The notes beneath the pieces are model-generated. The model had not been told where the DNA came from, ran no database searches, and saw only the letters and a program-made list of their open reading frames with translations. Position numbers and translations under genes: made by a program. From Ianthella basta (lineage: Eukaryota > Porifera > Demospongiae > Verongiida > Ianthellidae), in contig OZ025870.1 in the NCBI GenBank assembly GCA_964019415.1, forward strand, positions 3,928,908 to 3,992,907: DNA of 64,000 nt, given 5' to 3'. Below are positions 41,401-49,456 of this stretch, piece after piece; the first letter of the stretch is position 1, and every line of letters starts with the position of its first letter.

Positions 41401-43157
41401 ATATGACAAGATAAGATTTAGCAAGATTTGGCAAGATATGACAAGGTAAGATTTGGCAAGTTTAGGCAAGATATGACAAGGTAAGATTTGGCAAGATTTA
41501 GCAAGATATGACATGGTAAGATGAAGCAAGATTTGGCAAGATTATGCAAGATGTGACAAGGTAAGATCTGGCAAGATATGACAAGGTAAGATTCTGGCAA
41601 GATTAGGAAAGATATGACAAGGTAAGATTAAGCAAGATTTGGCAAGATATGATAAGGTAAGAGTTGGCAAGATTAGGCAAAATATGACAACGTAAGATTT
41701 GGCAAGATTTGGCAAGATATGACAAGGTAAGATTAGGCAAGATTAGACATGATTTGGCAAGGTAAGATTAGGCAATATTAGGCAAGATATGACAAGATAA
41801 GATTTGGCAAGATTTGGCAAGATATAAGAAGGTAAGATTTGGCAAGATTAGGCAGGATATGACAAGGTAAGATTTGGCAAGATTTAGCATGATATGACAA
41901 GGTAAGATTAAGCAAGATTTGGCAAGAAATGAGAAGGTAAGATTTAGCAAGATTAGGCAAGATATGACAAGGTAAGATTTGGCAAGATATGACAAGCTAA
42001 GATTTGGCAAGATTTGGCAAGATATGACAAGGTAAGATTTGGCTAGATTTGGCAAGATATGACAAGGTAAGATTTGGCAAGAATTGGCAAGACATGACGA
42101 GGTAAGATTTGGCAAGATTTGGCAAGATATGACAAGGTAAGATCTGGCAAGATTATACAAGATATGACAAGGTAAGATCTGGCAAGATATGACGAGGTAT
42201 GATCTAGCAAGATATGATGAGGTAAGATTTGGCAAGATTAGGCAAGATATGACAAGGTAAGATTTGGTAAGATTTGGCAAGATATGACAAGGTAAGATTA
42301 AGCAAGATTAGGCAAAATAAGACAAGGTAAGATTTGGCAAGATTAGGCAAGATATGACAAGGTAAGATTTGGCAAGATTTGGCAAGATATGACGGTAAGA
42401 TTAGGCAAGATTAGCCAAGATATGACAAGGTAAGATTAGGCAACATTAGGCAAGATGTGACAAGATAAGATTTTGCAAGATTTGGCAAGATATGACAAGG
42501 TAAGATTTGGCAAGATTAGGCAAGATATGACAAGGTAAGATTTGGCAAGATTTGGCAAGATATGACAAGGTAAGATTTGGCAAGATTTGGCAAGACATGA
42601 CGAGGTAAGATTTGGCAAGATTTGGCAAGATATGACAAGGTAAGTTCTGGCAAGATTATACAAGATATGACAGGATAAGATCTGGCAAGATTAGTCAAGA
42701 TATGACTAGGTTAGATCTTGCAAGATTTGGCAAGATATGACGAGGAATGATCTGGCAAGATATGACGAGGAATGATCTGGCAAGATATGATGAGGTAAGA
42801 TTTGGCAAGATTAGGCAAGATATGACAAGGTAAGATTAAGCAAGATTTGGCAAGATATGACAAGTAAGATTAAGCAAGATTTGGCAAGATATGACAAGGT
42901 AAGATTTGGCAAGATTTGGCAAGATATGACAAGGTAAGATTAAGCAAGATTAGGCAAAATAAGACAAGGTAAGATTTGGCAAGATTAGGCAAGATATGAC
43001 AAGGTAAGATTTGGCAAGATTTGGCAAGATATGACGGTAAGATTAGGCAAGATTAGACAAGATATGACAAGGTAAGATTAGGCAACATTAGGCAAGATGT
43101 GACAAGATAAGATTTTGCAAGATTTGGCAAGATATGACAAGGTAAGATTTGGCAAGA

Positions 43158-43577
43158 TTAGGCAAGATAAGACAAGGTAAGATTTGGCAAGATTTGGCAA
43201 GATATGACAAGGTAAGATTTGGCAAGACTTGGCAAGATATGACAAGGTAAGATTAAGCAAGATTTGGCAAGATTAGACAAGATATGACGAGGTAAGATTT
43301 GGCAAGATATGACAAGGTTAGATTTGGCAAGATTTGGCAAGATATGACAAGGTAAGATTTGGCTAGATTAGGCAAGATATGACAAGGTAAGATTTGGCAA
43401 GATTTGGCAAGATATGACAAGGTAAGATTTGGCAAGACTTGGCAAGATATGACAAGGTAAGATTAAGCAAGATTTGGCAAGATTAGACAAGATATGACGA
43501 GGTAAGATTTGGCAAGATATGACAAGGTTAGATTTGGCAAGATTTGGCAAGATATGACAAGGTAAGATTAATCAAGA
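43158..43577 (+). repeat. Tandem duplication, 210 bp x 2 beside the DIRS-like element
   Basis: The 210-bp stretch from 43158 is repeated from 43368 without visible change apart from single bases. It ends about 30 bp before the mobile element. The length equals six 35-bp monomers. Confidence 0.8.
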
Positions 43578-43605
43578 TTTGGCAAGATATGACAAGGTAA
43601 GATTA

Positions 43606-43875
43606 ATGTCCATCGCATCCTCCATTCCCATTAGCATAAGATAAGGAATGTGTCACCTGAACCACTCTCCTAATGAGTGTTATCAACTTACCCCGAGAGA
43701 AATCCTTCATGCATAGGATTCTCTGGTGTAAGGGGGGTGCAGACTGCACCCCCAGGTATAGACAGGGGGTCAGGTCACGTGACGACCTGCTTGACCCCCA
43801 AGCTGGGCAGCGACCCCTGACCTTTAACCTTTGCCCTCTGGACGATAGGGTTATCCAGCCTGGGGGTACAAGCCC
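43606..43875 (-). repeat. Split direct repeat, terminal B copy (B2)
   Basis: 270 bp from ATGTCCATCGCATCCTCC to GGGGGTACAAGCCC (plus strand), nearly identical to 44165-44437. Differences seen: lack of a 4-bp GTCA, one small indel in a G-run, and three substitutions. It contains a perfect 9-bp stem with 3-nt loop (733-741 and 745-753 after 43000), and GTCACGTGAC (43774-43783) inside a G5/C5 hairpin. Confidence 0.9.
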
Positions 43876-43925
43876 ACAACCCCTTTCACGTCATCTTAGG
43901 GATGACGGAGATAAGAATATAGTTA
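43876..43925. other. Short unique spacer between A2 and B2
   Basis: About 50 bp (ACAACCCCTTTCACG onward) separate the two repeats and have no counterpart elsewhere in the element. It is probably part of the terminal repeat unit not recopied at the other end. Confidence 0.4.
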
Positions 43926-44164
43926 CGAGGACAGAAAGAAAAAAAAAACTTCTACCCAGCCAGCGTAAACCCAACGACGGTGAGGCAACAAGGAGCAGCT
44001 GTAGCAGAGAGTAGCAGCTGCATGCATGCGCAGTACCCAGGTAGCAGACGTGCATGCACAGAAGCAATGCACCAATTGCGCAGTTGCATGGGCGTGGCTT
44101 AACAGGTGCGGCCATTTCGAATGCTCGACCATTAACCATGTTCAACTATGTTAAACTCCATTTA
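43926..44164 (-). repeat. Split direct repeat, internal A copy (A2)
   Basis: Matches 49224-49456 from the A-rich run through CTTCTACCCAGCCAGCG to CTCCATTTA. About six substitutions over about 220 bp were counted, several of them CG/TG or CA type. It abuts B1 directly at CATTTA / ATGTCC, the junction that a circular cDNA would carry. Confidence 0.9.
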
Positions 44165-44437
44165 ATGTCCATCGCATCCTCCATTCCCATTAGCATAAGA
44201 TAAGGAATGTGTCAGTCACCTGAACCACTCTCCTAATGAGTGTTATCAACTTACCCCGAGAGAAATCCTTCATGCATAGGATTCTCTGGTGTAAGGGGGG
44301 GCAGGCTGCACCCCCAGGTATAGACAGGGGGTCAAGTCACGTGACGACCTGCTTGACCCCCAAGCTGGGCAGCGACCCCTGACCTTTAACCTTTGCCCTC
44401 TGGACGCTAGGGTTATCCAGCCTGGGGGTACAAGCCC
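44165..44437 (-). repeat. Split direct repeat, internal B copy (B1)
   Basis: Second copy of the 270-bp B repeat. Here the hairpin GGGGGTCAAG / CTTGACCCCC is a perfect 10-bp stem around GTCACGTGAC. In element orientation it follows the 3' non-coding region of the recombinase. Confidence 0.9.
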
Positions 44438-44719
44438 CACCGACTGAGGTGAAAACACCGAAGGGCCCCCAGGTGTGAATTTATCCTAGTATAGAAGATA
44501 TTGTGGAAGATATAAGACTGACAGCGCATGCAGGGAACTGTATAGAATACACAAGCAGGTAGATGTAACATCCTATGAGCGTATAGAGGCGTCCCGTAAA
44601 AGCAAAAAACAATGAATTACGAATGGCAAAGGCAAAATCAAACCAAAACACACAAGCACTACAGCAAACAAACAACTAAATAACAAGGTTACATACAGTC
44701 TGACAAGATTTTCTGCCTG
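44438..44719 (-). other. 3' non-coding region between recombinase and B1 repeat
   Basis: About 280 bp, A-rich on the plus strand around 44600-44690. No ORF, hairpin or poly(A) signal worth naming was seen. Confidence 0.6.
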
Positions 44720-45804
44720 TTAATGAGTAGATGACATCTCCGGGGTTATAAGTTGCCTGGAAATGAGTGTGAGGTCAACAGGAGATGTCCTGATATACTG
44801 TTGATAAGCTGAACTCTGCCACCTACCCAGTAGCTTCATCGTGGCCTCTGGGACACCAGCAACACTGGCCGTGGTAGCTGCTCATATGCGAAAGCTATGC
44901 CCATTGAATAGAGAGCCATCAATACCCGCAGCAGTGAGGGCCTCCCGCACTCGTTCAGTGAACAAACGTCTGCGAAGGGGTTGGCCATTCTGTAGTCTGA
45001 ACAGAGGGCCTGCTATCTCCCCCCGCACGGCCAAGTAGTCCAGCAAGGCTGCAACTGGACACAAATCTGCCCCCGTGCTTCCCAAGATCACAGTCGCACC
45101 TTGGCAAAATTGGTCAGTTTTAGACATCTTTATGTTAAGCCGAAAAAACAGCTGGGAGAAGAGGTGTCTAAAGAGACATCATTGAAAGCCAGATGCCTCC
45201 GAGGATCGAATTCAACCGAATCAGGGACCAAAAATTCCCCACATCGGAGGAAGCCAAAGAACCCTACACAACAGGCAGCCCACAGGAGGATGCTGTCATA
45301 AGCTTTTGCTTGCTTGGCCAGAGACACCTTCATGCGCCTCAATAAAGTGGGTGTGATCGGTAACCTGATCAGGCAAGAGCCCTGAAGAGCCTGAGTGCGC
45401 TTAATACCTCTGAGTAACAGGGCCATCTGCGGGGAATGTAGCGAGGGACACTGGTCCGCAGGAGCCAAAGTAAGTCGTACATGCCTGAGAGCTGCTAAAT
45501 AGGACTCTATGGTAGATAGGGAGAGGCCTTGAGTGCCAAGATATGCCACAAAAAGGATAGCCTTTTCAGAGGTGACAGGGGTAGGTTCCAGGCTGAAGGA
45601 ATGGGCAAATTTGGAGTAACGGTTCCACCCTGCAGAGTAGACTTTACGAGTGGCGGGAGCTAACCCTGCCTCCAAAAACTGGAGCAGAGCTGCCTCCACT
45701 GGGGCGATGTCCAGTCCACCTGATGGTTCAGCAGGAGGAACAACAGCCAAGGAGGGACCTGGGTGGGATTGGGGAATGCAGAAGGATGAGCTGCCAGAAA
45801 CTGA
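44720..45804 (-). pseudogene. Tyrosine recombinase, broken by a frameshift and a premature stop
   Basis: Open from 45804. The N-terminal core-binding part (ATRKVYSAGWNRYSKF) and the catalytic-domain arginine in FGFLRCGE are intact. The frame is lost at an A6 run (45143-45148, T6 on the coding strand). The second frame resumes with SKTDQF, a likely beta-hairpin lysine, and continues to the HSFR box. A TGA at 44884-44882 then stops it right after HSFRI. The same frame continues beyond it to a TAA at 44722-44720 and includes LLGRW and two tyrosines (44806-44804, 44797-44795), one of which should be the nucleophile. The family cuts and rejoins DNA through that tyrosine to integrate circular cDNA, so this copy should be inactive. 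Its start overlaps the RT/RNase H ORF by 145 nt in the -1 frame, and no ATG lies near the head. Confidence 0.88.
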
Positions 45805-47432
45805 TCAGCTCTATTACGTGACAAATCGTCGGCACTGGTGTTGAGGCGCCCAGGGATATGCACAACCCGGATTCGAAAATTGAACAAGGCCTGAAAGAAG
45901 GCTAAGCATCGCAGGAGGTGAGCAGCCAGAGGGTCCCGGGCATGAAGCTTATTGACCTGCGCAACCACTGCAGCATTATCAGAATGGCAAAGAATATATG
46001 TGCCATGCCAATGATTGCCCCACAGTGCGCAAGCGAGGACAACAGGAAACAATTCCTTCAGTGCAATGGAATTCAAATGGGGATATCCCTGCCATGGGAG
46101 ATGGAACCAGAGAGGGAGTGACCAAGCCCCGCAACCCCAGGACCCTGAGGCATCTGTGAAGAGGTGATGAGCTGGCTCCTGCAGGAGCAGAAATTGGTGG
46201 ACTGAGATGCCTGACCACTTGTCACAGAGATTAGCCCACCAAGCAATGTCTGCTATGGCATCCAGGTTGAGCCGGCGGAATTGACCCACTTGGAGATTCT
46301 GGGCCAGAGCGAGCAACCGACTTAAGTAAGCTTTACCGAGGGGAACAACTTGGGTGGCATGGACCAGCTGGCCAATCAGGGACTGGAATTGCTGAGTGTC
46401 TCGTACACACTTGGCGTGAAGCCACCCTGCCAGCAGATGGCGCAACTTAAGGAGCTTGTCCTGAGGGAGAGCGAGTAACATATTGGAGGTATCCAGCTCC
46501 AGCCCCAGGAACGTCAACCTAGTACTGGGGCCCTCCACCTTGTGTACTGCCAGGGGAACCCCCAACTCCTGGCACACTAAAAGTGAGGTGCGCAGAGCCT
46601 GGAGACACTCGTCGGAGTCAGGGGCACCCAACAGTAGGAAGTCGTCGAGGTAGTGAATGAGGTTGCAAACCCCTCTCGAGCGTAGAACCCATTCCAAAGC
46701 TTCTGCCACGGCGCAGAAAACCGCTGGGGCAGAGGCAAGGCCAAAAGGCAGTTTGCAATCAACGTAGACCCCACCCTGCCATGTCACACCCAGGAAGCGT
46801 CGGTCCCTGGGGTGGATTGGAACCAGCCTGTAAGCGTCCTGAATGTCAATTTTAGCCAGAAGAGTGTGCTGCCCCAAGTGATGCATGAGCTCAGCTGCAT
46901 CACCTATGGAGGAGTAGGCAACGTGGGTGAGCTCCCGGTGGATGTTATCGTTGACACTGGCATGCGCTGGGGTGGAGAGATCAACAATAACTCTGAACTT
47001 CCGTGGAGAGCTCTTGGGGATTACAGCCATGCGACTTGTAATGACATTAGAGCAGAGATGGGCTGGAAGAGGGCCCACCATATTCCCTGCCTGGACCTGC
47101 GCTGCCAGGAAAGCTGATACCACCGCGCTGTGGGCTGCTGTTGATGGGGAGTTGCCTACCGTGGGACGGCACGTAGGCTGATCCTGCAGCCCAATACGAA
47201 AACCCTCACGGATTCCCGTGATCAAACAGCTGACCCAATCTCTGTCAGGATGAGCCACCAAAGCCTGTTGCCAGGCGTCAGCCACAAGGGGTGAGGACAC
47301 TGGGTGAGAGAGAATGGGGGGTGGGAGGGCACCGGGATGCGAATGCCGTGCACCCAGGAACTGAAGCCGGCAGAACTGCCGGGCCATCAACGGGATCACA
47401 GACGAGCATGAGGTGAGAGGTGGTTCCCGCAC
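45660..47432 (-). CDS. Reverse transcriptase / RNase H of the DIRS-like element
   Basis: 590 codons counted from a GTG; the frame is open up to a TAG at 47462-47460. The first ATG is codon 16, at 47387. RT motifs: Asp196 in AKIDIQDAYR (motif A), LPFGLASAP at 228-236 (motif B), YLDD at 261-264 (motif C). RNase H motifs: FTDASG Asp427, ALKE Glu460, HSDN Asp485 and SADDLSR Asp535, so all four carboxylates are present. HIPGRLN before the last motif is typical of DIRS/Ty3-like RNase H. It copies element RNA and removes the template. The C-terminal 145 nt overlap the recombinase frame, which would be reached by a -1 shift. The protein is uninterrupted. It lies downstream of gag in the same frame, but stops intervene. 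Confidence 0.93.
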   Translation of the reverse strand: MREPPLTSCSSVIPLMARQFCRLQFLGARHSHPGALPPPILSHPVSSPLVADAWQQALVAHPDRDWVSCLITGIREGFRIGLQDQPTCRPTVGNSPSTAAHSAVVSAFLAAQVQAGNMVGPLPAHLCSNVITSRMAVIPKSSPRKFRVIVDLSTPAHASVNDNIHRELTHVAYSSIGDAAELMHHLGQHTLLAKIDIQDAYRLVPIHPRDRRFLGVTWQGGVYVDCKLPFGLASAPAVFCAVAEALEWVLRSRGVCNLIHYLDDFLLLGAPDSDECLQALRTSLLVCQELGVPLAVHKVEGPSTRLTFLGLELDTSNMLLALPQDKLLKLRHLLAGWLHAKCVRDTQQFQSLIGQLVHATQVVPLGKAYLSRLLALAQNLQVGQFRRLNLDAIADIAWWANLCDKWSGISVHQFLLLQEPAHHLFTDASGSWGCGAWSLPLWFHLPWQGYPHLNSIALKELFPVVLACALWGNHWHGTYILCHSDNAAVVAQVNKLHARDPLAAHLLRCLAFFQALFNFRIRVVHIPGRLNTSADDLSRNRADQFLAAHPSAFPNPTQVPPWLLFLLLNHQVDWTSPQWRQLCSSFWRQG

Positions 47433-47462
47433 CCATCCTACAAAATGGGGAGACGTGCTCTA

Positions 47463-47768
47463 AGCGACTGCATTGAATTGAGGTCAATAATTTGCAAACA
47501 ACCTGGCACTACTACATATAGGGCAGGATATGAGACTGGCTAAAGAAAAGACAAAACAGATACTGGTGATCAACACAATAAGTCACAATAACAACTGCTA
47601 CAGGATAAAACAGAGTCTGAAGGACAACCAATGGCAATGGTGACAAATGGGTTACAAATGAGTAAACAAGGCCAATCAGCTAATGCTATGTCCCATACAA
47701 TGTGCCTTTGGGCCATGAACAGCTTGGAGGCAATCACAGGCCTGTCGCGAAGCCCTGGCCCATTAGAG
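47463..47768 (-). other. Gap between gag and RT with stops and two acceptor-like sites
   Basis: About 306 nt with several in-frame stops (for example 47771-47769 and 47765-47763), so gag and RT are not a simple readthrough. Two pyrimidine-rich AGs on the minus strand lie at 47541-47540 (after TTTTGTCTTTTCTTT) and just downstream at 47439-47438 (after TCTCCCCATTTTGT). No convincing donor was found, so a second intron is only a possibility. Otherwise this is a spacer. Confidence 0.4.
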
Positions 47769-49189
47769 CTAGGCCCCATCAGCTCCCGGAGCGGGAGTAG
47801 CTCTGCGAGCCGCTGGAAGGGGCTGCAACACGGGGCATGTTGTGGCAGGGTGGGAGGTCGCCTGACACACCAAGCACTTGTGTGCAAAGCGGCATGCTGA
47901 GCTGCGGCACTGCCCCCTGTTCCACCGGAGGCAAGTGTCGGTGGTGAAGCTGTAAGGCTTCTTCTTGGGAGGCACCTGGGGGCAGTCAGCTGGAGGCCTC
48001 TTAGGATGGCCATCCTCAGCCAAGGAGGCCAGCCAGGTGTCTGGCTCCCTCCTATCCCAGGGGAGGGACGGGTTGAATGCTGCGGCCTGGCGGAAGGCCC
48101 GATCATATCTCATCCAAGTGGAACCCCCCACCTCACAGGCCAGGCGGAAAATGATTCCACTGTAGGCCAGCAGCTGCTGGGCCTTGGACGGGTGATAGTG
48201 AGTAGTAGCGGAAGCAAACGTAGCAAAGGCCAAACCCCACTCCAGTGGGGTAGTTATGGGAAACTTCTTAGAAGCTTTGTCCTCCTTGCCTCCTTCAGCC
48301 AATTTGTCAAAAGCCTCAGACAGGGCTTCTGGAAGGAGATCCCCCAGGTCAACGTAACGCCCTGCTTTAATAGCCTTTAACAGGCGCTTTGGGATGGGTG
48401 GCAGGCTTGGATTGTTGAAGGGATGGAGGGGAGGGGCCTCCTCTGACTGTCCCGAGTCAGTCTCCAAGGCCTCAGAGGGGGCAGGAGATGTAGCAAGTGC
48501 GTCCACCCTGGGAGTGGTTGGACAAGTGCCCTGTGCGGCTGGGAGCAGGGCGGGGGGCTGCCCAGAGAGTGTCCCCATGGCCAGAGTCCCAAGGGACGAC
48601 CCTGTGTGAGGGGGACACAACAGGTTTATGCATGTGGAACTGGGGACACTGACAGTGAGTCAGGGCTAGCTGGGAGCCCGCGGGGCCCACATTGCAGGGT
48701 GAATGGGGGTAACCCCGTGTAAGTCATAGCAAGGGAGGAGCAGAAGCCACTGCCCTATTGTGGGAATGCATGGGGAAAAGCAGAGTGCCGCGGTTGATTG
48801 CGCGGGGAGGGCCCGAGAGCGGGGCGCTTAAAACGTGACGTAAGGGGGAAATGAACGAAAAGAAAAAGCAAAAACAAAAAAAATGAAGGCGGACGTGGGC
48901 GCTGCCCTGCTAAGCGCTCAGCACCGCCGCACACGGGAGATTTGACCCAAGGCGAGGGTCAACAGGGAAGCCGCCGCCGCGGGGACCGGCGCCTGATAGG
49001 GTCAGTCCCCCTGGCGGGAGGATGCCGAGCATGGGCGTAGGAGCCGCGAAACCAGCCAGCGGGCGGTTCGTCGTACGGCACCACAGAGGATACGAAGCCA
49101 AGGCAAGTCTTACCTTCGCCAGACGAACTAGAGGACGAGCTTGAGCCATTGGGAGGAGTGGGTTGGACTGGGTCACCACCAGACGCCAT
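47769..49189 (-). CDS. Gag-like protein with CCCH and CCHC zinc fingers, two exons
   Basis: Exon 1 (49189-49114) starts at an ATG with G at -3 and +4 and encodes 25 residues ending in a run of eight serines and GE. Exon 2 (48601-47769) continues in frame after a phase-1 intron, giving about 302 aa. The middle part (LEWGLAFATFASATTHYHP, then WMRYDRAFRQAAAF) is the conserved helical region of DIRS gag proteins. Near the C-terminus a CX7CX4CX3H finger is followed at once by CX2CX4HX4C, the retroviral zinc knuckle, for RNA packaging. Without splicing, exon 2 alone could start at an internal ATG at 48578. The coding part has no internal stop. Confidence 0.82.
48602..49113 (-). other. Probable spliceosomal intron in gag (512 nt, phase 1)
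   Basis: Donor GAAG/GTAAGA at 49114/49113 and acceptor TGTCCCCCTCACACAG/GG at 48602/48601, both on the minus strand. The last exon-1 base G plus the first two exon-2 bases GG complete a glycine codon, and the gag frame continues without a stop. A CTGAC branch-like motif lies with its A at 48660. The intron interior holds stops in the gag frame (48662-48660) and a T-rich tract. Introns are known in DIRS-type elements. This one is predicted, not demonstrated. Confidence 0.75.
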
Positions 49190-49223
49190 GGCACGGAGAG
49201 AACAACACACTGAATCACACGAT

Positions 49224-49456
49224 AACGGACAGCGAAAAAACTTCTACCCAGCCAGCGAAAACCCAACGACGGTGAGGCAACAAGGAGCAGCTGTAGCAGA
49301 GAGTAGCAGCTGCATGCATGCGCAGTACCCAGGTAGCAGACGTGCATGCACAGAAGCAATTAACCAATTGCGCAGTAGCATGGGCGTGGCTTAACAGGCG
49401 CGGCCATTTCGAATGCTCGACCATTAACTATGTTCAACTATGTTAAACTCCATTTA
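49224..49456 (-). repeat. Split direct repeat, 5' A copy (A1), with promoter-like motifs
   Basis: 5' terminal repeat of the element, matching 43926-44164. Near its outer end the coding strand reads GAAATGGCCGCGCC (about 49411-49398), a YY1-type core, followed by GCCACGCCC, a GC/KLF-type box. CGCATGCATGCAG palindromes follow. The gag ATG lies 35 bp downstream of the repeat. Promoter function is inferred from position. Confidence 0.8.

Larger units (their letters stand above)
11174..43605 (+). repeat. Satellite block 2 (35/25-bp monomers, forward orientation)
   Basis: About 32.4 kb of the same satellite, with no gene in it. It has many segmental tandem duplications of differing length, listed separately. 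A recurring head monomer pair, GGTAAGATTAGGCAACATT followed by GACAAGATAAG in place of GACAAGGTAAG, marks successive higher-order units every 0.4-1.3 kb. A TTTAATT-containing monomer is a second marker (for example near 2319, 5076, 16914, 24336, 33535, 37769). Confidence 0.97.
43606..49456 (-). mobile_element. DIRS-order retrotransposon with split direct repeats (Ngaro/PAT-like)
   Basis: A 5.85-kb island. Read on the minus strand it runs: repeat A1 (49456-49224), gag, RT/RNase H, tyrosine recombinase, then B1 (44437-44165), A2 (44164-43926) and B2 (43875-43606). The A1-ORFs-B1-A2-B2 order is the hallmark of the Ngaro/PAT type of DIRS element, which integrates a circular cDNA by a tyrosine recombinase. 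There is no protease, no DDE integrase and no target-site duplication. The satellite on either side rejoins at a TTA. No methyltransferase domain was seen, favouring Ngaro-like, but a tree is needed. The recombinase is broken, so this copy is not autonomous. Confidence 0.93.

Noticed and set aside
43673..44014. Plus-strand open frame of 113 codons across the B2 and A2 repeats
   Set aside because: It spans a repeat boundary and is not preserved in the second copy of each repeat. The sequence is better explained as non-coding terminal repeat.
45130..45750. A start for the recombinase at 45750, and likewise starts at 10352, 10914, 47432 and 48620
   Set aside because: These codons are GTG or TTG, not ATG. 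In a eukaryote they only mark the first permissive codon, so I used ATG, splicing or frame overlap instead.
47570..48106. Second minus-strand open frame overlapping the end of gag
   Set aside because: It has no domain or motif, overlaps the zinc-finger part of gag in another frame and ends before the RT ORF. It is probably incidental, though part could be exonic if a second intron exists.
43606..49456. LTR retrotransposon interpretation of the second island
   Set aside because: The direct repeats are split (A and B apart at one end, B-A-B at the other). A tyrosine recombinase replaces the DDE integrase, and there is no target duplication, protease or tRNA primer site.
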